DNA from: a virus
Length of the DNA: 24,915 nt
Reading direction: 5' to 3' (one strand)
IMG/VR virus record: IMGVR_UViG_3300030331_005221
Coordinates: 1-24,915 of that record
Shown here: positions 17,682 to 23,815 of the stretch, piece by piece
How positions within the stretch are numbered: the first letter of the stretch is position 1
How the letters are laid out: each line of letters opens with the position of its first letter
The notes under the pieces: model-generated
Databases searched by the model: none
What the model saw: the letters and a program-made list of their open reading frames with translations, nothing else
What the model was told of the DNA's origin: nothing
Position numbers and translations under genes: made by a program

Positions 17682-19882
17682 TATGTCACCGATAATCCGC
17701 TATCTAATCCTAAAGCCATAAGTGTCATAGATCTTCTTGGAGAGATAGTTGTAATGTCAAAATATGGGAGTGTGCTCTCTCTTTCTTGAATTGTATCTTT
17801 TGGTTTTGATCTTCCTTTAATAGCAGGTAAAACAATAGTCTGATTGTTTACTGATACTATAGGAGGAGATATGGGAACACCCTTTGTGGATTCCTCTTTT
17901 AAAATTGACTCTATAAATGTTGCTTTCTTAACAGGGGAATCTCCTGGCTTTGGTAAATCTTTTGGTGGTGGAGAGAATTTCTTCCCTTTAAATGGGTCTT
18001 CAAATTCCTGATATGGTGATCCACCTTTTCCTGTTGCTAAAGATACCAACGATGCTAATATCATTGATCCTTTTTGTCTTATATTTCCAGTTCTATCTCC
18101 ATCATTAAAATTAGATATAGAATTAAATAAATTAGAAACTAAACCACCACCCTTAAAGTTTTGATAAGTATTAACTAATCCACCGCCCTTAAAGTTTTGA
18201 TTAAAGTAACTAAAACCTTTTACAGTATTATCAGAATTTATTAAATTATTCTCTTGCATCATTTGCAGAGTAGCAGCACGTTCTTTAGCATTAGAAACTG
18301 CCTGTGCATCACTAGTTTGTAGTATCGGATAAAGAGTTGCAGCATCAATACCAGATGTTCCATTAATAATACTTTCTATAGTTGTTCCTTGAGGTAATTG
18401 AGAAAGAATTTGATCTTGATTCGCATAAAGATCTTCGAGTTTAATAGAACCTTGAGTTTTTTCTCTAGTCTTCGTTCTTGTTATTTCATCTCCCTTTACC
18501 ACTTTTTCTGTAGTAAATTTCTTTAAACTATAAACTAATTCCTCTCCTCCATCCATTCCTCTAACCCCATCCATTCCTCTAATAACACCACCACCTTCAT
18601 TATATTTACCCTTTCCTCTACTAAACGTTGGTTTATTAGTTCCACCACCAGCAGCATTCATACTCTCTAACATATTAACACCATACTTTTGAACTGCTCC
18701 TTTGCTCATGATAAACTCACCAGGAGTTAACATCGCAGGGACTGTATCCTTATTACCAAATCCAGGAACTTTTCCACCTTTATTAAATTCTTGAGTTTCC
18801 TCCCCTCGACTCTCTCCCATCAGGTTTTTTAGTTGCTCAGCTTCGGGACCACCACTAGTTGTAAAAGATTGAGAAGTTCTTTCTGTTATTGCACCAGTAT
18901 CTTCTCCTATTGCACCAGTATCTTCTCCTATTGCACCAGTATCTTCTCCTATTGCACCAGTATCTTCTCCTTCCCCTATGATTTTCTGTGTTGATTGATT
19001 CTGTGCATTTGATAAATTTTCTACCTCTTTATTTTTACTCAACTTATCATTAAGTAGTAATCCTCCTCCCACCAAAAGAGTGGCTGCCGCAGCAGCCGCA
19101 TAAGGATTCGCTGCTATCAAAGCAATCAATTTTGGTATCGCAAACGCTAATGTTTGTACCATACCTCTAATCAAAAATCTTACAGGTGATAAAAGAGTGA
19201 GACCTAAAGCTATTAAAGCAGGATAAAAGTTTCCTACAAATCTTCCTATTGCTTCTACTTTTCTTTTATTATTTGGATCACTAAACCAAGAGAGAACCTT
19301 ATTGATAAGATATCCTATGACAGTCGCTGATAAAAAGTTAGTTATTCTGTCAATAATATCCTCAAAAGGTTTTACTAATGAGGAGGTTAATTTTTTAGCG
19401 ACCCCTAAACTAGATTTTTTAATTTTTTCTAAATTTTTTTCTCTGTTTATTCTCCTCTGTCTTTGTTCATCTTTATCATCTTGTCTATCTTGATTTTTTT
19501 CCCTTTTAAAATCTAAAGAAATTACTTTTAAGATAGCGTCCAAAATATTGTTAACTCTTCCAAAATCTTGTTTTTGAGAATCCTCCTCTTGTGCTGCTGG
19601 CAAGAGTGATTTAGGATTCACTCTATTTGCAGATACCGATCTTCTAGAAAATAATTTATCAACATTTACTCTCCTTCTTTTTTCTCTGAGTGCCTTGAGT
19701 TCATCTCTTAGTATTATTGACCTTGGACTGTCTCCCTGATTGGCAACCTCAAGAGTATTAATACCCTCAACCAACGCAGACATGTATGTTTTCTCTGCAT
19801 TATCAACAGCATAAACATCTACTGGTTCTATTCCAAGATCCAATAGAATTTTTGAAATTTCTGGTTTAGCAGTTACTGCCAT
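17681..19882 (-). CDS. tape measure protein (gp29-equivalent candidate)
   Basis: 733 aa. Residues 366-410 carry the best diagnostic, the tape-measure motif GKVPGFGNKDTVPAMLTPGE followed by KGAVQKYGVNMLESMNAAGG. Upstream are a charged helical region (about 105-165), hydrophobic segments (175-200, 220-275) and an Ala run (261-267). Three tandem repeats interrupt the protein: four copies of GEDTGAI, two of RGMDGV/G, and an imperfect QNFKGGGLV pair. It lies directly downstream of the gp26/gp51-like chaperone pair, the usual place for a tape measure, and begins by a TAATG overlap with the latter. It would set tail length and later leave through the tube. It is not recognisably homologous to T4 gp29 by eye, so the name is by role and position. 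Confidence 0.7.
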   Translation of the reverse strand: MAVTAKPEISKILLDLGIEPVDVYAVDNAEKTYMSALVEGINTLEVANQGDSPRSIILRDELKALREKRRRVNVDKLFSRRSVSANRVNPKSLLPAAQEEDSQKQDFGRVNNILDAILKVISLDFKREKNQDRQDDKDEQRQRRINREKNLEKIKKSSLGVAKKLTSSLVKPFEDIIDRITNFLSATVIGYLINKVLSWFSDPNNKRKVEAIGRFVGNFYPALIALGLTLLSPVRFLIRGMVQTLAFAIPKLIALIAANPYAAAAAATLLVGGGLLLNDKLSKNKEVENLSNAQNQSTQKIIGEGEDTGAIGEDTGAIGEDTGAIGEDTGAITERTSQSFTTSGGPEAEQLKNLMGESRGEETQEFNKGGKVPGFGNKDTVPAMLTPGEFIMSKGAVQKYGVNMLESMNAAGGGTNKPTFSRGKGKYNEGGGVIRGMDGVRGMDGGEELVYSLKKFTTEKVVKGDEITRTKTREKTQGSIKLEDLYANQDQILSQLPQGTTIESIINGTSGIDAATLYPILQTSDAQAVSNAKERAATLQMMQENNLINSDNTVKGFSYFNQNFKGGGLVNTYQNFKGGGLVSNLFNSISNFNDGDRTGNIRQKGSMILASLVSLATGKGGSPYQEFEDPFKGKKFSPPPKDLPKPGDSPVKKATFIESILKEESTKGVPISPPIVSVNNQTIVLPAIKGRSKPKDTIQERESTLPYFDITTISPRRSMTLMALGLDSGLSVT
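18138..18201 (-). repeat. imperfect 36-bp-period repeat (QNFKGGGLV twice)
   Basis: Two 28-bp near-identical segments (18138-18165 and 18174-18201, two mismatches) lie 36 bp apart inside the tape-measure gene. They encode QNFKGGGLV-NTY-QNFKGGGLV and keep the reading frame. Confidence 0.9.
18549..18582 (-). repeat. 18-bp-period tandem repeat (RGMDG twice)
   Basis: A 16-bp identical segment (18549-18564 and 18567-18582) repeats with an 18-bp period in the tape-measure gene. It encodes IRGMDGVRGMDGG and is in frame. Confidence 0.85.
18888..18971 (-). repeat. four perfect 21-bp tandem repeats (GEDTGAI x4)
   Basis: The 21-bp unit, beginning attgcaccagtatc on the plus strand, occurs four times without a mismatch. 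It encodes four GEDTGAI heptapeptides at residues about 305-332 of the tape-measure protein. Perfect identity including third positions points to recent expansion by slippage or unequal recombination. The acidic, flexible unit lies between the hydrophobic segment and the tape-measure motif. Confidence 0.97.
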
Positions 19883-20055
19883 TACATTGATGCTTGTTGT
19901 TGCTGTTGTCTAAGTTTTTCTTCTTCTAGATGTGCTCTGAGTAACTCAACATAGACATCCCGTTCCCACGGCATCATATTTTCAATCTCAGTTAATGAGT
20001 ATTTATGATACTGCATCAAAGAAAAGTTTAATTTAAAATAATTCTCTAGATCCAT
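19882..20055 (-). CDS. gp51-like / T-like tail assembly chaperone domain (57 aa)
   Basis: A short ORF, MDLENYFKLNFSLMQYHKYS followed by LTEIENMMPWERDVYVELL, then a charged helix with a Gln run and stop. Helical character, the 'LMQYHKYSL.EI..M.PWER..Y' pattern and position between gp26 and the tape measure match the small second chaperone of tailed phages: lambda gpT type, called gp51 (hub assembly catalyst) in T4-like phages. No Shine-Dalgarno precedes the ATG, and that ATG is partly buried in a hairpin. The frame is open upstream into the gp26 slippery heptamer, so it may be made mainly as a -1 frameshift extension of gp26, about 301 residues in total. Its stop overlaps the tape-measure start (TAATG). 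T4 gp51 is much longer, so that equation is tentative. Confidence 0.75.
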   Translation of the reverse strand: MDLENYFKLNFSLMQYHKYSLTEIENMMPWERDVYVELLRAHLEEEKLRQQQQQASM

Positions 20056-20079
20056 GTGGACTAGAGCTATCCGAAAAAA
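20044..20079 (-). promoter_or_regulatory. candidate programmed -1 ribosomal frameshift signal at the gp26/gp51-like junction
   Basis: On the minus strand the gp26 codons end AGT TTT TTC GGA TAG, which contains the canonical heptamer T_TTT_TTC (20079-20073). A 6-nt spacer (20072-20067) includes the zero-frame TAG. A hairpin follows: CTCTAGTCC, loop ACAT, GGA-T-CTAGAG (20066-20044), 9 bp with one bulged T. A -1 slip continues as R-I-A-L-V-H into the ATG at 20055 and the whole gp51-like frame without a stop. Confidence 0.7.
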
Positions 20080-20786
20080 CTTGTTAACCCTTCCAAAACT
20101 ACCTCATTTTTAACTTTGGTGTTTGGATTAGTAATTGTCACTGTGTGAGATAGTTTGGGCATGGTCTCAAAAAATTTCTCAATATCTTTAAATTGAGAGG
20201 AGTTCATAGACTCAAGAAATGAATTTACTTCTTTCTTGGTGCAGTCAGATGTAGTCCAAACCTCTTCTTCATTATAAATTTTATCCATACAAGATGCAAT
20301 CAATTCAAAGGATTGATCCATAACATTGTCTTCCTTGAAATCAAAATTATTTTTTATAAACTCATCTAATGAGGGATACTTCATTTCCATCATCAAATTA
20401 TCATCTAATTTAATTTTATTAGTATGATTTTCATCCCTCTGTATGGCGATATCATCAATAGCGATTGTCACTGGCACAGATGTTTTTCCATCATCAGGGC
20501 AAATTACATTTACCTCAATATCCTCCCCTACAGATTTTCCTCTAATGTTTAAAAAGAGATATTCAATATCAAATGTTGGGAGGGTTTCTATTTTAACACC
20601 CTTGGTTAAAACACATGACTTAAGAACATTTTTTATGGCCGTCGTCATCTCTTTTGTATTCTCACTTTCTAGTGCAAGAACTAGAAGTTTTTCCTCCTTA
20701 ACTAAAAATGGTCTATATTGAATAGTCTTTCCAGTTGATGGTAATTCCAACTCATAAGTTGGTGTTGCAATTTTTGGTAATGGCAT
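20067..20786 (-). CDS. 26: baseplate hub / tail assembly chaperone gp26
   Basis: 239 aa. The N-terminus MPLPKIATPTYELELPSTGK, then QYRPFLVKEEKLLVLALES, is the signature of the T4 gp26 family (T4_baseplate). Further conserved features are an acidic middle with the NVICPDDGK segment and a C-terminal helical part ending EGLTSFFG. T4 gp26 (208 aa) is needed for hub assembly. By position ahead of the tape measure it corresponds to the gpG-type chaperone that coats the tape before tube assembly. A GATAAATA late promoter lies 22 bp upstream. The last codons form a slippery heptamer that could extend the product into the gp51-like frame. Confidence 0.87.
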   Translation of the reverse strand: MPLPKIATPTYELELPSTGKTIQYRPFLVKEEKLLVLALESENTKEMTTAIKNVLKSCVLTKGVKIETLPTFDIEYLFLNIRGKSVGEDIEVNVICPDDGKTSVPVTIAIDDIAIQRDENHTNKIKLDDNLMMEMKYPSLDEFIKNNFDFKEDNVMDQSFELIASCMDKIYNEEEVWTTSDCTKKEVNSFLESMNSSQFKDIEKFFETMPKLSHTVTITNPNTKVKNEVVLEGLTSFFG

Positions 20787-20807
20787 GTCGTTTCACTTCA
20801 GTAAATT

Positions 20808-20815
20808 TATTTATC
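20808..20815 (-). promoter_or_regulatory. T4-type late promoter, GATAAATA, for gp26
   Basis: The minus strand reads TGATAAATA. Its TGA is the stop codon of the tail-tube-fold gene, so the promoter is embedded in the gene end. It lies 22 bp upstream of the gp26 ATG. It is the same variant as the promoter at 5612-5619. Confidence 0.6.
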
Positions 20816-21497
20816 AAGCAACTCCAGCAGTGCTCCCAGCTAAATCATTAGCACCAATTGTTTCATCTGTTGGTAGTTCTGATAGTGTCCTAACATAATA
20901 GCGAGAAAAATTAAAATTAACAGTGCATCTTAATAATTGAGAAGCATCATAAGTAACAGGCATTGAATTTATACTAATAGGATATGCTTTTTCAAAAGTA
21001 TATTGTAGAAAACCACCATAATCTTTTTCAAATTTATTGATATAAACTTTGCCTTGATATTGTATAGGAAATTTAACTCTATAATTATAATCAGGTCTTC
21101 CTAATTCACTCGTAGATCTTTCACTATAATTATCATTATCAGGATCATTAACAATATATCCAATATATTTTTCAAAAAAAGTTATCAAATGATAATCAGT
21201 ATCAACATAAAAAGTAAATGAGGAGGTTGCATCATACTGTCTTCTATATGCATGTCTCTCAGTAACACCAGTTGCATCATTAAACATCTCATGAGTTGCT
21301 AATGAGGTTCCTGGTAGTGCTGCCTCCGTGCAAGATAAGGATATGAATTCACCATCTCTTTCCTTAAATTTTAAATCATTTTGAATTAAGTCAACAGGAG
21401 CCGCAAACCAACATTGATAATGTGATGTGAGTGCAGGTCGTAAAATACTTGACTTTAAATCCGATAAGATTTTTTTATTTGGCCGTGGTGTTGGCAT
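20814..21497 (-). CDS. tail-tube-fold protein (gp19/gp54-like, tube initiator candidate)
   Basis: 227 aa. The pattern fits the tail-tube fold: LTSHYQCWFAAPVDLIQND, then SCTEAALPGTSL, an AYRRQYDATSSFTFYVDTDY strand pair, HLITFFEKYIGYI, and a long C-terminal sheet (YTFEKAYPISINSMPVTYDA, then TVNFNFSRYYV). These elements recur in gp19-like tube proteins and in gp54, which starts tube growth on the baseplate. Because it is encoded with hub and chaperone genes rather than beside a sheath gene, I favour a hub or initiator role. The start lies 32 bp from the divergent gp4 start. No good Shine-Dalgarno sequence or late promoter is visible on this strand. Confidence 0.6.
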   Translation of the reverse strand: MPTPRPNKKILSDLKSSILRPALTSHYQCWFAAPVDLIQNDLKFKERDGEFISLSCTEAALPGTSLATHEMFNDATGVTERHAYRRQYDATSSFTFYVDTDYHLITFFEKYIGYIVNDPDNDNYSERSTSELGRPDYNYRVKFPIQYQGKVYINKFEKDYGGFLQYTFEKAYPISINSMPVTYDASQLLRCTVNFNFSRYYVRTLSELPTDETIGANDLAGSTAGVA

Positions 21498-21506
21498 CTA
21501 TAAATA
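21498..21506 (+). promoter_or_regulatory. perfect T4-type late promoter, C-TATAAATA, for gp4
   Basis: CTATAAATA lies directly beside the start codon of the divergent tube-fold gene and 23 bp upstream of the gp4 ATG. It matches the T4 late consensus exactly. With the usual start about 10 bp downstream, it leaves only a short leader. Confidence 0.75.
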
Positions 21507-21529
21507 TTACTACTGATATATTATGTATA

Positions 21530-21982
21530 ATGGGAGAAAGTAAAAAGAGTTTATTCAAACCCTCTTTTCCCAAAAAATACAAGGGAAATCCAAATAATAT
21601 TATATGTCGCAGCACTTGGGAAACCAAATTCTGCAACTATTGTGATCTAAATGAGAATGTTCTTGAATGGGGTAGTGAAGAGTTTTATATTAAATATGTT
21701 TCTCCTATTGATAATCGAATGCATCGTTATTATCCTGACTTTATTATCAAAGTAAAAGAAAGCACTGGTCAGATTAAAACCTATGTGATTGAGGTAAAAC
21801 CCAAGAAACAAACTCGACCTCCTAAGAAAAGAAAAAAAGTGACTCAATCCTATCTTTATGAATGCAAAACCTACGCTGTTAACACGGCTAAATGGGCAGC
21901 AGCAAGAGATTTTTGTAATGATAGAAAAATTGAATTTAAAATCATCACCGAACAAGAGCTAGGAATATATCATGGAAGATGA
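21530..21982 (+). CDS. 4: head completion protein gp4, PD-(D/E)xK / TnsA-like nuclease fold
   Basis: 150 aa from the ATG at 21530, the same length as T4 gp4. The sequence FPKKYKGNPNNIICRSTWE, ENVLEWGSEEFYIKYVSPID, RMHRYYPDFII and TYVIEVKPKKQTRPP is diagnostic of the gp4/gp50 head-completion family. Glu31, Asp70 of the PD pair, and Glu88-x-Lys90 form a complete PD-(D/E)xK set, as in TnsA-like nucleases. In T4 gp4 is needed for maturation of DNA-filled heads and tail joining. An earlier in-frame ATG at 21431 would overlap the divergent gene and the late promoter and would add a non-homologous hydrophobic leader, so I rejected it. The gene overlaps the next by 11 nt. Confidence 0.9.
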   Translation: MGESKKSLFKPSFPKKYKGNPNNIICRSTWETKFCNYCDLNENVLEWGSEEFYIKYVSPIDNRMHRYYPDFIIKVKESTGQIKTYVIEVKPKKQTRPPKKRKKVTQSYLYECKTYAVNTAKWAAARDFCNDRKIEFKIITEQELGIYHGR

Positions 21983-22370
21983 ATTAGAAGGTTACTTTGA
22001 ACAATATGAACAACAAGTAGGTGATAATCGAATCGCATCTATCATGGATGATTTAAAATCCACAAGTGATCCAGAAGATATGATGCTATTAATCATAGAT
22101 GTTTTGAAAGACACTGAGGTGATTCCTGATGTGGGACAATATTATACGTTCATATATAATGCTAAGACTCCTGAATTAACGTATGATCAACATCCCCTCA
22201 TTGCATGTGTTGATGTTCAACGATGGGGATTTAGAGGGTTGAATTATCATTGGGGTGACTTTAAAAATTATACTTGGGAAGAAATAGCAGGTGTGTTACA
22301 TGTGGTTCGACCCAGTGAGATAAATGATCTTCGTAATATATCATACGGATACTTCAAAACTTCTCTATAA
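21972..22370 (+). CDS. conserved T4-like hypothetical protein between gp4 and gp48
   Basis: 132 aa with an acidic N-terminal half (MEDELEGYFEQYEQQVGDN) predicted helical. A more conserved-looking C-terminal half follows: GQYYTFIYNAKTPELTYDQH-PL, then RWGFRGLNYHWGDFKNYTWE. The 'Y.F.Y..KTP...YD..PL' and 'GFRGLNYHW' phrases look like a small beta domain; I have seen them in T4-like phages without an assigned function. AGGA lies 8 nt upstream of the start, inside the end of gp4, so the two are co-translated. The stop codon lies within the late promoter for gp48. Co-transcription with gp4, gp48 and gp53 suggests a head-tail or baseplate assembly role; that is inference. Confidence 0.8.
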   Translation: MEDELEGYFEQYEQQVGDNRIASIMDDLKSTSDPEDMMLLIIDVLKDTEVIPDVGQYYTFIYNAKTPELTYDQHPLIACVDVQRWGFRGLNYHWGDFKNYTWEEIAGVLHVVRPSEINDLRNISYGYFKTSL

Positions 22371-22373
22371 ATA
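22365..22373 (+). promoter_or_regulatory. perfect T4-type late promoter, C-TATAAATA, for gp48-gp53
   Basis: CTATAAATA begins inside the last sense codon of the 132-aa gene and contains its TAA stop. It ends 13 bp before the gp48 ATG. The match to the late consensus is exact. The region between it and the ATG is A/T only, with no Shine-Dalgarno sequence. Confidence 0.75.
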
Positions 22374-22386
22374 ATTAAAAAAATAA

Positions 22387-23814
22387 ATGTCTCAGTTCCT
22401 CAATTTAAATAGTGAACAGAATAATGTGTATGATCTATCCAAAGATATTCCAGTTTTACTTGATGGAAAATTTTATACAAACGTAGAGCAAACCTCAGAT
22501 TCAAATTTTGAGGTAACTGTTTACAATCAAGAACTTAAGGATGGTGAATTATTAACCACTGTAGTCGGAGTTAGAAATGAAGAGGGAGAATTTTTTGTAA
22601 CTGCAGATAATGATACATGGAAAAACAATAGTGGTATAATAGATGCTATATCAAAAAATCAAACAGAAAAATTAAAAGATGATTTTAGTTTAACTGCAGA
22701 ACAAAAAGGATTTTACAATATTGCAACTGGAAATAACAACACGGCAGAGGATGGTGAGGTTATTGGTGACGGTATTAAGAAAAATGAAGGTGAAGAAATC
22801 GATTTTGAAAAGGGTGGTACGGTATTAACTGAAACTGAAATTGCGGATGGGGATAATGCAAGAAGAAAAAGATATGAAAATTTAGCTTACCCAATAGCAT
22901 TAAAAAGTGAGAGTAATAGACAAGATAGAATAAAATTTACTCAAGAATTTGTGACTAAAACAGAGATTAGTCTGACGGGTTCCCTTACGAGAAGAAATCC
23001 ATTTAAAAGAGAGAGAAAAAAAATAGAAGGTTCAGTTATTTTACCAATCACCGAGGGTATCGCTGATCAGACAGGTGTAGATTGGAGAGGTGGACAATTA
23101 AATCCAATATCTGGACTAGCAGCACAAGGAGCAGTGAACCTATTCAGTAGGGCTGGAGAGGGAGGAAGCATACTCCAAACATTTGAAGATGCGAAAACAG
23201 AACTTAAAGGGACTTTATCAAAGGAGAATACAGGTTTTAGAGATGCTTTAAACATTTACTTAGCTCAAAAAGCAACTGGTGCTCAAGGATTATTATCAAG
23301 AACAACTGGAGCAATTCTTAATCCTAACTTAGAATTACTTTTTGGTGGTCCTAAATTAAGAGACTTTGGTTTTACTTTTAAACTATCTCCTAGAGATCCA
23401 GATGAAGCAAGACAAGTTAAAAAAATAATTAGATTTTTTAAACAAGGAATGTCCGTTAAAACTTCTCAAACAAATGTCTTTTTAAAAACACCAAATATAT
23501 TTAACATAAACTATGAAATTTTTTCACCCAACACGAACAGCTTTATTGATCATCCTTCTATCAATAGAATAAAAAGATGTGCCCTATTGAACTGTGTTGT
23601 CCAATACACTCCTGATGGATCATATATGACATATGATGATCCTGCTAAAACAATGACATCATATCAATTAACCCTGTCCTTTAGTGAGCTTGAACCTATA
23701 TATGATGAGGATTATACAGATCTAGATAGAGGAGGAAGCCGTCTTGGACTTAATGATTCAGCAGCAGAAACGACTGGTCTTCCTAACAATGACTCAGCAG
23801 GAATAGGTTTCTAA
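22387..23814 (+). CDS. 48: baseplate tail-tube cap gp48
   Basis: 475 aa. The C-terminal half is the tail-tube-cap region: ILNPNLELLFGGPKLRDFGF, TFKLSPRDPDEARQVKKII, then NINYEIF, HPSINRIKRCALLNCVVQYT and TSYQLTLSFSELEPIYDEDY. In T4, gp48 sits on the hub and with gp54 starts tube polymerisation. The N-terminal 110 or so residues (IPVLLDGKFYTNVEQTS, VVGVRNEEGEFFVTADND) and an acidic Gly/Asn/Glu linker make it longer than T4 gp48 (364 aa). A hydrophobic Gly/Ala-rich segment (PISGLAAQGAVNLFSRAGEG) lies mid-protein. gp54 shares some of these strands, so the gp48 name rests also on its position before gp53. Confidence 0.8.
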   Translation: MSQFLNLNSEQNNVYDLSKDIPVLLDGKFYTNVEQTSDSNFEVTVYNQELKDGELLTTVVGVRNEEGEFFVTADNDTWKNNSGIIDAISKNQTEKLKDDFSLTAEQKGFYNIATGNNNTAEDGEVIGDGIKKNEGEEIDFEKGGTVLTETEIADGDNARRKRYENLAYPIALKSESNRQDRIKFTQEFVTKTEISLTGSLTRRNPFKRERKKIEGSVILPITEGIADQTGVDWRGGQLNPISGLAAQGAVNLFSRAGEGGSILQTFEDAKTELKGTLSKENTGFRDALNIYLAQKATGAQGLLSRTTGAILNPNLELLFGGPKLRDFGFTFKLSPRDPDEARQVKKIIRFFKQGMSVKTSQTNVFLKTPNIFNINYEIFSPNTNSFIDHPSINRIKRCALLNCVVQYTPDGSYMTYDDPAKTMTSYQLTLSFSELEPIYDEDYTDLDRGGSRLGLNDSAAETTGLPNNDSAGIGF

Positions 23815-23815
23815 A

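Noticed and set aside
17068-17721. 217-codon open frame on the plus strand
   Set aside because: It lies wholly antisense to the basic, membrane-like 759-aa protein, has low-complexity Phe/Ile/Pro content that mirrors the sense codons, and has no promoter, ribosome-binding site or family pattern.
18888-18971. CRISPR-like array
   Set aside because: The units are directly adjacent without spacers and encode in-frame heptapeptides of the tape-measure protein.
20010-20030. CATAAATA on the minus strand as a late promoter for the tape-measure gene
   Set aside because: It lies in the middle of the gp51-like coding sequence more than 130 bp from the next start and differs from the variants seen at gene ends. 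Similar AATAAATA matches also occur by chance inside other genes here.
21431-21529. Upstream in-frame start for gp4 (33 extra residues)
   Set aside because: It would overlap the divergent gene and the late promoter. The 150-aa form matches T4 gp4 in length, and the extension has no family similarity.
21526-21531. TATAAT box on the plus strand at the gp4 start
   Set aside because: It overlaps the gp4 ATG and so could not drive gp4. The C-TATAAATA element upstream is the better promoter.
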